Shown here piece by piece: positions 13,901 through 23,497 of a DNA stretch of 64,000 bases (within the stretch, counting starts at the first letter, position 1; the number at the start of each line of letters is the position of its first letter). The notes below the pieces were generated by a model that had not been told where the DNA came from, searched no databases, and saw only the letters and a list, made by a program, of their open reading frames with translations. The stretch spans positions 2,912,001 to 2,976,000 of the forward strand of contig NC_079882.1 of assembly GCF_029227915.1 (NCBI RefSeq), given 5' to 3'. This DNA comes from Hydractinia symbiolongicarpus (taxonomy: Eukaryota; Cnidaria; Hydrozoa; Anthoathecata; Hydractiniidae). The translations under genes were made by a program, and so were the position numbers.

Positions 13901-16900
13901 TAAAAAGTATTAGTTGTATCTGGGGAAATAAAAGTAGTTCGAGTTATTGGAAGTGCGAGTTACTGAAAATTCGAGCTATTATTGGAAGTTTGAGTTAATG
14001 GAAGTTCAAGTTACTGGAATTTCGGGTCGCTAGAAGTTCTAGTTGCTAGAAATTCGAGTTGCTGGAAGTTCGAGTTACTGGTAGTTCGAGTAACTGGAAG
14101 TTGAGGTTTGAGTTGGTACGCAGTGTTGCAAAATTATTCCGCTCCCTACGGTGCTGATTTATGGGCCACCCACTAGCCCTAACCTTAATGATAATTATAT
14201 GTGTGAATGTACATCAGGTGCTACTATAAGAAATATGTTTTGACGCGTAGTCTGTCAGTTATAGTTGTACACATTGATATAAACATATGTTCTAGCACCA
14301 ACGAAATACACTACTTTCGACAGCTTGCTAAATTTAAAGAGAGAAGCATCAAAAATTTGCTGCAACAAGCACGGGAAGCGGCGCAGTCTTTAAAATCTGA
14401 CGAGGTATTGACCAATTTTACACTTTCCTAAATGGTAGGGCTAAATTGTTTCTAAGTACTGTTTTCTCTACAAACATGCAGATTCAAATATTTTATCTAT
14501 TTTGTTTTTCACTCGTTCGTTCACGTAGGATTTCATTAGATTGTAGTTTGTCCGTGTTTTTCGTCGTGGAAAAAAATGCGATATTTTGTCTACCGGTTTA
14601 CACGCTTTTAAAGGTATATGCTTTATAAGAACATCAGACTGGGAGTTGAAAACAATAGGTCTACTAAACAACAAACAAATTGGTTTCCCATGGTTGTCTG
14701 TTGAATTGGTTTCCCATGGTTGTATGTTGAATTGGTTTCCCATGGTTGTCTGTTGAATTGGTTTCCCATGGTTGTCTGTTGAATTGGTTTCCCATGGTTG
14801 TCTGTTGAATTGGTTTCCCATGGCACTATTAAAAAAAGAAATCCACAGTTTCGCCTTTCCTTTTTCTATCGCATTTTGAGTGTCCGTACACAATATGCAG
14901 AATATTTAAAGATGTAATTAGTTCCGACTCAATAATTTTTTAAAAACAAAATAAAAAAACGGTGATATTAATTCCTAGTGTTTTTGTCTGACATTTGGTT
15001 TTTGCAAGACATTTGACGTTCTCAAAATCAACTATAAAACATCTAGTACGTCTCAGTTACATCAAAATAAATTCACCGATATTCTCCATTTTATATATCT
15101 GATCGTGCCGATACTACTAAAATATGTGTAACTCGTAAGGAAATAGGTTAAAAATTCTTAAGAACTAACTCAGAAATTATACCTAAAGGATTTTTTTTTC
15201 ATTTTCAGCGAAATTTAGGTTTCGTTAATCCGTGAAAATAAATTTCACAAGAATGTGGGTACCCTAAAACGTGATAAATTTCATATAATACTTCCTTCCT
15301 CTTTCCTGATCGCCAAACTTATCTTAAACTCATAGAAAGATTGTTGACTTGTTTAAATTTATTTAAATCTGTTTATGTAAGTCTGAAAATACGTTCAAGT
15401 TTAGGTTTCTTTTCCCATATTTTGCTTGTTTTTATTCCAAGCATAAACATTTCCACGTGATTTTAGGACACGAACGCGACAGATGTTACACTCAACGTTG
15501 AAAGAAACGAAGGTAATTCAATAGTTGTATATTTTATTATTCTACCTGTAGCGTAACCGTCGGTAATTATTTGTTAATTAAAAGTCGCAATTTTGGTCTG
15601 ATGCAAACAAAAATTCTACAAAAGTGCCTTATTTAACCACATAAGCGGAGTAGTCTGAAATAGATGTCTTGCATAAAATACCCGGCCTGCTTCGATGGAA
15701 AATGCGATAAAAGGACAGAATCTCGATCTTGTTCACTAGAAATACATTAACTTTTTGTTGTTTAGAAAATATTAAATTGTGCAAATCTCCTAAACGTTAT
15801 GCCAGTCCATCCGCTGCTCCGTCCAAGCAGCAAACAAACAAAGAATCTAATGTTAAAGTGAGTGTTCCAGGTTAATTCCTACCCCGTAAATGTGATGGTG
15901 GTGGTGGTGGTGATGGTGTTTTTTAAGTGTAGATATAGCGTAGTATAACGAGTATATAACGAGTGTGTGAATCAACTTGGCATTTGGTTTATGTTGGAAA
16001 CCTTAACCACCCTGTGTATCGTCTGTTATATAAAGACGATATTCGGTATATATGACGATTTTTTTCATTGGCAAGCAATTTGTTTTTCTTTAGGAGGCAA
16101 TGATAACTGACGATTTTATTAAAGTTCAACAAGACTTGCTTTCCCAGCTGGAAGAAAAACACAAAACTTTAAACAAAGCTTTTGAAAAACAAACTGATCA
16201 GTTGAAGAGAGTTGCCAGCATCATGGGGGAGTACGCATATTTTATGGAAGCACCTTCGTTTAAAAGTCATTACAAACAGCAGTTAGAGATGTACGACTAC
16301 TTTTTGTACACGTTAAAAAAACAACAAAGACAACAGCAGTATTTACAAAAACAGCTTAGTGGTAAAGTCAAGGAATTGCATATTCGACAACGAGCTATTA
16401 AACTTCGTGAAATGGCTTCAAATCAACAAAGGGTATTAGGCAAAATGAAGAAAGTGAGGGATGCAACGAGATGTAACTCAACTGTGAAAGATCCCTACCA
16501 TGAAGTAGACACAGGTCACATTAGTACACATAACCCTGTAAGTATTTGCACAACCGCTGCTGCTGTTTCCAACTCTTCAACTTTTTCTGGACATTTTGAC
16601 GTGAATTTCCATAACCACACTAAAACTGGAGGACACACCCGCAAAGAATTTAATAAGTCTCGAGTTTTCCCTTATCGGTTTGACAACCTGTTCTTAAATA
16701 TGAATGCTAATCAGGACGTCGACAGACAAGAGCAGCAATCGCCAATGAGTGGTTTAGTAAGTTCAATACAAACACCTTACCAACAACTCCCTTTCCAACC
16801 ACCGCAGAGTCTAACAGTAAGCAACCAACAACAAACCGAAACAGAGTTTTATTACCAGCTTCCACCAACAGAAAGGTTTGTTGGGCCGGAAGAACAACAG

Positions 16901-18804
16901 CAGCAGCACCAAATGGCGCGGCATTTTCAGACGCAGGATAACAAGCAGCTGATGCAACAAATTGACGTACAAAATGAATTCCTTTCGCAAAATAGTAATT
17001 CTTTAGCTACAACTTGTAATTCGCCAGACTTACAAAGCATGCTGTCAAATGAGATATTAGTTAAGCTGCAAGAATTACAGAAGCACATATTGAATCAACT
17101 GCAGTCAGCTATTCAATCTAAAAAGGATAGTACGGATTTTAGTCAAATTTTACCTGTATTACAACACTTACAGGAATTGCAGCAATCTATGATAGAACAG
17201 GAAACTGAACAGAAACAACCAAAAGAAATTGAACTCCAACATCAACAGCCACAAGATCGTCACCAAGAAGAACACGACTTAACAAGACATGCGTCTGACC
17301 ACAGTATTTCTTCAGGCGGCTGTAACATCGATGTAAGAACGTCAGATCTTGTTGCATCGATGCAAAGTTTGAAAAACTGCTCAAGAAATGTTGCTGAACA
17401 AAACTTTCCCAGTGATGTTCCACTTCAGGGATCCAGCGCTGTTGGAGATAGTGCTTTTGGTGATCTTGACGTGCGTCAAGACGAACTAAAAAATATCAAA
17501 ATGACGTTCGGTTATGAACACGATACGAAGTATGACGCGCCACCTGCTGACTGTTTCCCAAATGTTTCATCTCCGGATCTCCATTTTCTTATGTTTAAAG
17601 ACGAAGAAATTGATAAGCAATCTCCAGATGAAAATAAAGACTCTAATGATCTGGATAAAGAGAAGTCACTGGAGAACAATGAGGAAGAAGAAACAAGTTG
17701 TCATCCGCTTCTAGAAGATCAGCAACAACTTGCGCAGTTGCAAGAAGTATTTATTTTCGTTATTTGTTGGTTAGGTGTCGGACACATCTTTTACTAAGTC
17801 TAACTCATTTTTGTCTCTTATGCTTTTGATAATTAAACAGTTATTACAATAAATAAATAAATAAACTCAGCATCAGGTTTCTCACTTTGTAGGCAGGCTT
17901 ACCTTATGATAAAATCGTATGGAAAAATATTACTTAAGCTAATTGGCGTATCGCACTACAATTTTCTGATTGGAGAGGTATAGGCAAACCTGAAATGCCT
18001 TGTCGGGAGGGGAAGGACTATTTTTGTTATTCTTGCTTATTCCTAATAAAAATCTTCGTCCATTGACAAATACATACCAATTATAGCATTAAATATCTGA
18101 GTAAAAGGGAATTAAAACATTTTCCTTGTGGAAAACTGACAAATCAAGTGACGTGACGAAGGTGCAACAATTTTTTTCCCGATAAGGTATTTGGTGACTA
18201 ATAAAATACTTTTTTGTTTGTTTGTCAGTCTCAACGAATGAATATTCTGTTGCAACAGCAAGAACTTTTTGCATCCTCTGAATCAGATTTACAACCTCTT
18301 CCGTTCTCTCCACCAACTCAACCACAGCCAGTATCACAATCACAAGAACAACAATCGAATCCGAACGCGACCGCTACAACGTCTTCAGTTGTCAATTCTA
18401 CAGGTTATTATTGCCATTATTGTCAGTTGTAGCTATTTGTGTTTCAATGGAGACATAACATTGGCCTCCCCTTAATAGAGGTTCCCTTCATTTCAACATG
18501 ATCGGCTAGCCGCTGATATGTTTACTTCAATCTTCGATAAAATAATCACCCCCACCCTTCCAATCTTGCAGTTAAAAAAATTAATTTTTTAGGTATTATT
18601 GAGCTGGTAAGACTTCAAGGTTGCCACTCCGCTGTCATATCTAGCGGAATACTTTACATATCCCACTTCAATGTTTTTTTTCTTCCAGATTACAGTTTTC
18701 TTCACTCGCTAAACGAATCATCTTTAACTGATGCTGTATGGAATGCTTCAGAAAATGAAGAAATGATCAATTTCGTACTCTCCGAAAATGATTACTTTTT
18801 GTGA
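1828..18804 (+). CDS. CLOCK: CLOCK orthologue (bHLH-PAS circadian transcription factor), 5' part outside window
   Basis: Twelve exons join in phase: 1828-1917, 5872-5989, 8023-8142, 9120-9264, 10347-10453, 12926-13076, 14296-14404, 15467-15512, 15766-15857, 16094-17746, 18229-18403, 18689-18804. Together they give 973 codons plus TGA. CLOCK partners CYCLE/BMAL in the nucleus to drive E-box transcription. PAS-A covers about residues 1-130 and PAS-B about 138-242, with SSKHSLDGSF and GITGYLPYELLGKS matching the CLOCK rather than the BMAL version. A coiled coil (about 333-440) resembles the CLOCK exon-19 region. A long Gln-rich part and a new acidic C-terminus, ENEEMINFVLSENDYFL, follow. The bHLH exons must lie upstream of base 1. 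Introns are unusually loaded with transposons. The final exon pairs are supported only by splice consensus and phase. Confidence 0.87.
2174..3326 (+). pseudogene. SWIM zinc finger/YqaJ-type recombinase remnant
   Basis: The frame is broken into pieces. 2174-2362 carries a SWIM finger, CYCTCMAG...CNH (C-x-C-xn-C-x-H). 2687-2980 carries LWFSYIKGVITAS, the usual start of a YqaJ exonuclease domain. 3078-3326 carries LEVKCPF (the E-x-K catalytic motif) and YHAQCQVQVAVTG with FVVWKPHG. Stops and frame changes separate the pieces. Such proteins accompany ISL2EU transposases and probably process DNA ends; here they are non-functional. Confidence 0.75.
3820..4510 (-). pseudogene. DDE_Tnp_4-type transposase catalytic domain remnant
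   Basis: The open frame 3820-4449 encodes VIIDCTEVFIARP (first Asp), WSNYKHHNTIKFLIGISPAG and FLSDCYGGRASDRYIT (second Asp), then the conserved IANLRIHVERAINRVK (Glu). The expected third acidic box region reads ERDDEVMAHRVF, where active relatives have a D-R-G-F motif. The HTH upstream (LLNEDLADRF) is in another frame, with the break near 4420. Closest in form to ISL2EU/THAP-type transposases of animals. Confidence 0.78.
4524..5309 (-). pseudogene. THAP-like N-terminus of the transposase, frameshifted
   Basis: Starts MPSVNFAVIGCTNSQYKIRK and continues to KKEFCDIHNN and CGCERPFF, the Cys/His layout of THAP-like fingers in ISL2EU transposases. The first zinc cysteine position is Phe. Near 5155 the frame changes: the adjacent frame continues NNNEQRQNWIKVIKREG and then KRPRRELFRS, the conserved remainder. 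4524-4961 holds the linker (QCGGCRYKENVIHSF and a coiled segment). Confidence 0.65.
5872..5989 (+). CDS. CLOCK: CLOCK exon: middle of PAS-A
   Basis: Begins after a long poly-T acceptor and encodes AALMGKTVHSVVHKDDQSKL, the PAS helix plus the H-x-D-D element, then a Ser-rich loop. Ends phase 1 at GTGAGT. A frame reading on past this donor to 6069 is intronic. Confidence 0.82.
5990..8022. other. CLOCK intron without recognised genes
   Basis: About 2 kb of AT-rich intron. A patch at 6800-6930 has repeated ATTCCCTACCT and TTTGCGAG/CGCAAAAA motifs similar to those at 11980-12080. No open frame with a credible product was seen. Confidence 0.6.
8023..8142 (+). CDS. CLOCK: CLOCK exon: end of PAS-A
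   Basis: Encodes ILLDFRICVEKEGL and LSCIGKWHYFEKL, the last PAS-A strands. Phase 1 at both ends, acceptor TTTTAG, donor GTAAGT at 8143. A second usable donor lies at 8115 (GTAAAT). The frame and PAS similarity favour the later one. Confidence 0.78.
9120..9264 (+). CDS. CLOCK: CLOCK exon: PAS-A/PAS-B linker and first PAS-B strand
   Basis: Encodes QLVLLACLNTEELHEV, then SSKHSLDGSFIFADHE, the diagnostic start of CLOCK PAS-B. Acceptor TTTCTAG, donor GTATGC, ends phase 2. Confidence 0.85.
10347..10453 (+). CDS. CLOCK: CLOCK exon: PAS-B core
   Basis: Encodes CSGITGYLPYELLGKSIYSF and VHDNDISYLCDAHKE. The GYLPYELLG motif and the H-x-x-D helix are nearly invariant in CLOCK/BMAL proteins. Acceptor TTTCAG, donor GTAAGA, ends phase 1. 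Confidence 0.9.
10851..11512. mobile_element. TIR element with GGCTACGAAA ends (CLOCK intron)
   Basis: The left end reads AAGGGCTACGAAACG (from about 10856) and the right end CTATTTCGTAGCCCCTT (to about 11512), an inverted pair enclosing about 660 bp. A related copy lies at 22501-22870 in the opposite orientation. They share an internal segment, CGACTTTAGTGACTT (inverted here at 11458-11490). No transposase frame: a MITE. Confidence 0.55.
12317..12766. mobile_element. Possible mariner/Tigger-type MITE remnant
   Basis: The left part reads CTCTCTATAGCGGACGCGG with TGTGTCCGCTAGAGGTGTCC. The right part has GTCCGCTACGCAG and GTGGTCTCCGCTGTAAAGG. Phrases of this kind (repeated GTCCGCTA near both ends) are typical of pogo/Tigger-like MITEs. 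Ends and target duplication are not resolved. Confidence 0.35.
12926..13076 (+). CDS. CLOCK: CLOCK exon: PAS-B end/PAC
   Basis: Encodes VFFRFRSKGNDWLLFKVECK and PDYISLNFISA, matching the CLOCK PAC pattern YRFLTKGQQW...FIVCTH. Acceptor TTACAG, donor GTGAGT, ends phase 2. Confidence 0.87.
13194..13650. mobile_element. MITE with ACCGTAATGCTT ends and internal ACGCCCC repeats
   Basis: A 457-bp element in the CLOCK intron. The left end ACCGTAATGCTTTGAATAAA and the right end TTTATTCGAAGCATTACGGT are inverted with one mismatch. Inside, the motif (A)ACGCCCC(C/T)TC recurs many times in both halves (13218-13345 and 13553-13600). No coding capacity. No exact target duplication is visible. Confidence 0.75.
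13890..14115 (+). repeat. Degenerate short tandem repeat, unit near GGAAGTTCGAGTTACT
   Basis: About 13-14 imperfect copies of a roughly 16-bp unit (GTTCGAGTTACTGGAA and variants such as AATTCGAGTTGCTGGA) run through the CLOCK intron just before the exon at 14296. Confidence 0.75.
14296..14404 (+). CDS. CLOCK: CLOCK exon: post-PAS helix
   Basis: Follows TTCTAG and encodes EIHYFRQLAKFKERSIKNLL and a Gln/Ala-rich helix to KSDE. It fills the place where other CLOCK proteins carry a basic helical segment after PAS-B. Phase matches both neighbours (2 to 0). No stronger similarity seen. Confidence 0.65.
14679..14823 (+). repeat. 26-bp minisatellite, about 5.6 copies
   Basis: The unit begins ATTGGTTTCCCATGGTTGTC and repeats every 26 bp with a single C/A change in one copy. 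Open frames across it on the minus strand (14468-14893) are by-products of the repeat, not genes. Intronic in CLOCK. Confidence 0.92.
15467..15857 (+). CDS. CLOCK: CLOCK: two short linker exons (15467-15512, 15766-15857)
   Basis: Two small exons with clean acceptors (TTTTAG, GTTTAG) and donors (GTAATT, GTGAGT) keep the frame (0-1, 1-0). They encode an acidic/polar stretch and a basic Ser/Pro segment, SPKRYASPSAAPSKQQ, which could be a nuclear localisation or phosphorylation region (inference). Low-complexity linkers are hard to verify without transcripts. Confidence 0.62.
16094..17746 (+). CDS. CLOCK: CLOCK large exon: coiled coil and Gln-rich transactivation region
   Basis: A 551-codon exon opens with VQQDLLSQLEEKHKTLNKAF and QTDQLKRV, a coiled coil comparable to the CLOCK exon-19 segment that binds regulators in vertebrates. 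Gln-rich sequence follows (QQQQHQ near 16900, many QQL/LQEL heptads at 17040-17280) and an acidic Asp/Glu/Asn stretch at 17600-17700. The open frame runs to 17797, but splicing at the GTATTT donor (17747) continues in frame into 18229 and is preferred. Confidence 0.8.
18229..18804 (+). CDS. CLOCK: CLOCK last two exons (18229-18403, 18689-18804)
   Basis: The first exon encodes a Gln/Pro/Ser-rich segment (SQRMNILLQQQELF, PLPFSPPTQPQPVSQ). Donor GTTATT and acceptor CTTCCAG join in phase 1 to the terminal exon, which ends FVLSENDYFL then TGA. The end is acidic with alternating hydrophobics (EEMINFVLSEND), the style of a small activation helix. That role is inference. No AATAAA is seen close behind the stop. 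Confidence 0.7.
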
Positions 18805-19540
18805 AGAAATGTACGATGCTACGGACACTCCATAAAGCCGATACCTGTTTAACTGTCCCGGTGCGAATATATGGACTGAATTTGATGTCGATAAAGCCTG
18901 CATTACAACAGCTGTATGATCTGTATCCCCAGGGTTTTTAAAGCATGCTACGTTGAGACATAGAGATAAGGAAACAAGAATACATAAACTTAACTGTCCT
19001 GATTGCTGTTCAAGGATTTTAAACAAAAAACCAGCATTTACAATGATATCAGTTATTCCATTTGTTTTATCTGGTTTGTTAAAAAATAAGTGATAAAAGT
19101 ACGATACAATGACAGTACAGAACATTTTGTTTTTGGACCAGAGGATCGAATAATCTTAGATCGCACTTCGATTTTATTCATAGAATTCCAAATACACTGC
19201 GGAAAAGTGGGAACTATTTATATCCTTCTACATAATTGTAAACTAGTTACTGCAATTAATTGTACAATATTACGTACAGTGGAAACTAGCCCTTATCTGT
19301 GAGACATGTTTTCTAGTGATGTTTTGATATACTTTGAAACCTTTTCAGCATCCCATATAAAACATGTTTTAGCTTAGGTGAATTTTTACTAAAAATACCA
19401 GTCTTTATTACACAAACTAGTGGATGTTGACTTATTGGCTTATCATTTACTTTGTAGAAGCCGAAATTGCAGAGCCCTGATTTTAATTTCTGAGTACTTT
19501 TGTGTGATCTAGGGTACTTTTCCTCGAAATTTAGGATAAC
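18805..19540. other. CLOCK 3' UTR and intergenic sequence
   Basis: Directly after the CLOCK stop. AT-rich, no convincing coding frame. The transcript end cannot be placed. ATTAAA/AATAAA-like hexamers occur only further on, near 19708. Confidence 0.45.
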
Positions 19541-19549
19541 GTGTAAAGC

Positions 19550-19695
19550 AGAATCTCCACTGGACGATATTCGCGACGATTTTTGTGACGAAAAGTAGAA
19601 ACCAACTCAACTTTTCGTCATGACGAAAATCGCGACCAATCAAATTCGAGTATTAACGATCATCGTAAAAATCGTCCCGTGAAGACTCGCCGTAA
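19550..19695. mobile_element. Foldback MITE with CGACGATTTT arms
   Basis: Inverted halves: GACGATATTCGCGACGATTT on the left; CGTAAAAATCGTCCCGTGAA and CGTCATGACGAAAATCGCGA on the right. About 145 bp, able to form one long hairpin. No coding content. Confidence 0.55.
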
Positions 19696-19929
19696 AAAAG
19701 TTACTTTCTCAAATAAATTATTTTTTATATTTATAGCATTTTTTATTTTATATTTTGCTGTGCAAAAAATATTTTATATCTTGTATTTTTATTATTGAGG
19801 ATTTAAATATTTTACTTTAACCAAAGGAATTTGTTTTGGGGTTAGTTCTGGCATAATGGTTTTTCCCTTTTTTTTCACTTAATGTGATGTAAATTCTATT
19901 TTTGATGCTCTAGTGTATCTTTCTCAAAT

Positions 19930-20083
19930 AAATTATTTTTTATATTTTATGTGACGGTCATAGTGGATAACGTCATAAAATTTAACTTACTTTTTTTCGG
20001 CGACTTCAGAGAAAATTTCGGCGACATCAAAGGAAAATGACGATATCCACTATGACCGTCACATAAAATATAAAAAATAATTT
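19930..20083. mobile_element. Palindromic MITE with 46-bp arms
   Basis: Arms at 19930-19976 and 20037-20083 are near-perfect inverted copies; each contains TGTGACGGTCATAGTGGATA or its complement. The loop is about 60 bp with two GGCGAC motifs. An 18-bp direct repeat TTTCTCAAATAAATTATT occurs at about 19708, 19920 and 20087, so the region may be built of duplicated pieces. Confidence 0.75.
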
Positions 20084-20189
20084 ACTTTCTCAAATAAATT
20101 ATTACTAACGTCAATATCCTATATTAAATTAATGAAGCCATTACAATGCACTTAAATATTTGAGGCCAAATAACTTGGAAACGAGTTGG

Positions 20190-20650
20190 TGACGTCAATG
20201 ATTTTTCACCGCGTGGGTAAATAGGGACCAGATAGGACCAATTTGGGTAATTTTCCCAAACCTGGGTCCCTGAATCCGTTTCGGAATGGACAGGTTGATG
20301 ACGTCATCAAAAATCATTTAAACACCCATATCTCCGTAACCGTTTGTCAAAAGTACATGATCCTATACATTTTCTTGATCAGCGTTTAAAGACCTATACG
20401 TCAAAGGCAACAGGTATACAAATTTCTAAAAAATAATTTTGTGTGTTTTCGCGAGTCTTTGCTGACGTCAGCATAATTTTTAAACCCTTATATATCATTA
20501 ACCGTTTATCAAAGTCACATGATCACATACATTCTCTTCATGAGCGTGTCGAGCTCTACACAATAGAGACAACGGATAAACTGAATTTCGTCAATTTGTT
20601 TTTGCATATGCACTGCTGACATCAGCAAAAGGTCTAAAATAACCAATTTT
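20190..20650. repeat. Degenerate tandem repeat, about 155-165 bp
   Basis: Segments beginning TGACGTCA/TGACGTCAGC recur at about 20191, 20298, 20464 and 20616. The second and third share TAACCGTTTRTCAAA and a downstream CATGATC...ATACATT. Old, diverged intergenic repeat. Confidence 0.5.
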
Positions 20651-20659
20651 TACATTGTC

Positions 20660-21790
20660 CCTCCTGCCTAAGTGGATTTCTCAACGGGCCTTATCGACTA
20701 GTAATATATGAATACATAATAAATGTTATGAATATCTGCGGACGATTTTTTTTATAATGTGCTAAATAACAAATTTATATCTCAAAGCCAAAATAACCTT
20801 ATTTATTTTGTAATTTCTAGACAGAGAAGACCCAAGAACTTCGACCAGTGTGTTATCGGTAGCCGTGACACAAAATATTACATCTACATCTCTTACGAAC
20901 TAAAATGCAACCGCTGATTTACAATATACACGTTATCAAAATCACAGTTGCGCCGGATGCGAAAACAGCGCCCTAATGGAAAACATATTTGGGCCAAATG
21001 CTGCAGCTGCTAACTCTCCAAGATTGAGAGTATCGTTACGTGTACAACGACGTCAACATCAACGATATAAATTCCTTAAAATAAACTACTGATGTAAGAT
21101 AAACAGTTACGACGTTTACGAGTCAGTATTAACACGAGTTTAAGTTTATGAATAATACCTGAACACAACAAAACGTCACAAAATATATTTTATGTTATAT
21201 AAGCGTATTCGGTTCTTTTAATGGATTTTGGCTAGTTGAATTTTGTCATCAACAAAACAAACTTTTTAGCTTACTATATAAAATCTTTTTATGGAGCTTT
21301 GGATAAAATCGATAAAATTAGTTGGTTTTGGCGATACAAACCAGGCTCAATAAATAATATAATTGTTGAAAAATAGTGATAAGGCAAAATTGCTTTCTGC
21401 AAGCTCCAGTCAGTCTTCTTCGTATGGTTTAAGATCTTTAATATAATAGCTGATGTATGTATATATTTTCTATTTGCTTTTAAACGATACGAACTTGTAT
21501 ATGTAAACGAACTTGTAACTCTCTTTGACGATAAAAACACACACTACTACTGCTACCTTTAAATAAAAGTAATTTTTCTTACAACACTTAACTGGAAAGT
21601 TCCGTATGCTACACTAGACTTGATAGCTTTACTAGTCTCTTCAAAAAAACCGCGACATAAAAAGAACTCATTCTAAAGTTCTCCTGGCTAAACCCGCAGA
21701 AAAATAAATTTAAAAATCAGAACTTCGTAGCCTATGTCAACTGCTGCTCAATCATTACATAAGAATTGAAAAACTCTTAGAAAGTTCAGG
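20660..21790. other. Intergenic, nothing recognised
   Basis: AT-rich sequence with no supported gene, RNA or repeat family seen by eye. Confidence 0.5.
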
Positions 21791-21796
21791 TAATTG

Positions 21797-21879
21797 CCAA
21801 CCTCGATCCCAGGGCTTTTTTCTCTTTTGAAGTGACAGCGAGAAAATAAAAAGAGAAAAAGCCCTGGAATCGAGGTTGG
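21797..21879. mobile_element. Short hairpin MITE (CCAACCTCGATCCCAGGGC)
   Basis: 83 bp with arms CCAACCTCGATCCCAGGGCT and AGCCCTGGAATCGAGGTTGG (via AAAGAGAAAA), one mismatch, and a short loop. This is the style of the small foldback elements common in marine invertebrate genomes. Confidence 0.7.
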
Positions 21880-22500
21880 TTATATACACAACAAAAAAAA
21901 CCAGGAGACAGCATGCTCATAGCACGTATTTGCATGGAAAACCATTTAATTAATTTAACATGCGAAGAAAAGTTTCTTCATTTGTGAGACTGTGATGGCT
22001 GGTTAAGTGTGCAGTGGAACTTTTATTTCTGAACATTATTTTACAATAGCTATATCTTTTCACATTTTAACCCGAGAGTTCTTCAAGATAAACTTGGAAA
22101 GTAGCTCCAGACCTGTCTGGTCATGTGATGGATTCTTCATTTTTTTTTATCCAGTAAAGAGCCTTGTCTTCACCCATCAAGGGACTTGCATTTTGTATAC
22201 CCCTTCTCAGTTACCTTTGTCGGAAAAAAATGTAACGACAATAATAATATGTCCGATATTATAAATTTAGATTAGAATTGCTGCTTTTTTCCATAGGTTG
22301 TCCGTAATCTTGAAAATTAGACTGAATAGGACGAAAATAAAAACGTTTGTTGGATTGAATGTTGGATGACTTGTCCAACGCTAAACTTGATTTCATCCAA
22401 AATTTGAATTTTTAATCCGGCATTTACCTAATATTCATCCAACATTAAAATCAAATGTTGGATGAAATTGGATGCGTTTGCGTCGCTTTGTGTCCGCATT

Positions 22501-22870
22501 AAAGCGGCTACGGAACGGCTGTTGGTTTTCGACTTTAGTGACTTCACGAAAGTCGAGCTGATGGCGGCGGAAAACAAAAATGGCTGTTTTTCCGGCATGT
22601 ATGTAATTTACAGACTCGAACATATAGATATATCTAGAATTTTTATCTTCTCCAGGCTTGGTTATGTTTTCATCAAGAACATAGTCACAAGAGAGTCTAT
22701 GTCCAGAATGAGTCTTGCTGAACTATTTCTTTGTAATATACTTTTCGGAAAAAATATTGAACCGGCGAGCAAACTGGTCTGTTCATTGCGCAAAACGCTT
22801 TTGCCGGATTTTAATATGTGCGCGGAATAAACGGAATGCGAGCATTTTAACCAGTTCGTAGCCCCCAAGG
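22501..22870. mobile_element. TIR element related to that at 10851-11512
   Basis: The left end AGCGGCTACGGAACGG follows TTAA (22499-22502). The right end is CAGTTCGTAGCCCCCAAGG. The internal GACTTTAGTGACTTCACGAA and GATGGCGGCGG match, in opposite orientation, the segment at 11446-11500. Non-coding. Confidence 0.5.
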
Positions 22871-23497
22871 GTGCGTTTGAAAACATTATTCTTGCAAGCC
22901 CTGTCCCTGGAGACGTTACCCCCTTGGGGACAAAAACAGGCGCCGCCGGTAAATTATGTTTCACAAAACAAAGACCTACTCCTCCTAAATTTCAAAAGGA
23001 GTGCGGATCATATTTATATATGGCGATGGGTAAGCTGTTCGCAAACTTCACAAACTCTTGACTTGTTTATAAAAAAAGAATTTATATATAAATCAATCAT
23101 TTACTAAAGAAAAAAAACTTGAAAACCTTGAAATTTATGTCAATTTATTTTGACTGTTTAGATTAGACATCGTTGTCACAGTAGGGTTCGCTGTCAGTGA
23201 AGCACAGATCAAGAGATTGTATCTGTTCTGCCCAATCTTAGGACTTAAAAATGCCCAGTCTTTAGACACTTTTTAGATTTTAAAGAAGGGATGTGCTACA
23301 CAAGGTGTGTGTTGTTTGCAAGGCCCAACAAACGTTCTCAGGCACATTAAAAAATCGTGTTTGCGATATCTGCACAAAAAAACAAATTTGAAGGTACTGT
23401 TGAAACACTTAGTTGAAATGACCAGGCCAGTTTTTGGACACAGTGAAAATTGTAGCTAAGCTGTAGCTGGCACATATATTATACATTTAGCATTTAG

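Noticed and set aside
14468-14893. 141-codon minus-strand frame with NQF/TDNHGKP repeats
   Set aside because: Produced by the 26-bp minisatellite in a CLOCK intron.
15896-15918. TGGTGG repeat as a telomere- or regulatory-type motif
   Set aside because: A short simple microsatellite in a CLOCK intron with no supporting context.
17747-17797. CLOCK ending at the in-frame stop 17795-17797
   Set aside because: Splicing at GTATTT joins in phase to two further exons with Gln-rich and acidic sequence like the preceding exon; an intron-retained short form remains possible.
22007-23107. 85-, 122- and 78-codon frames between the MITEs
   Set aside because: They cross element boundaries, have no homologous motif and no consistent splice pattern.
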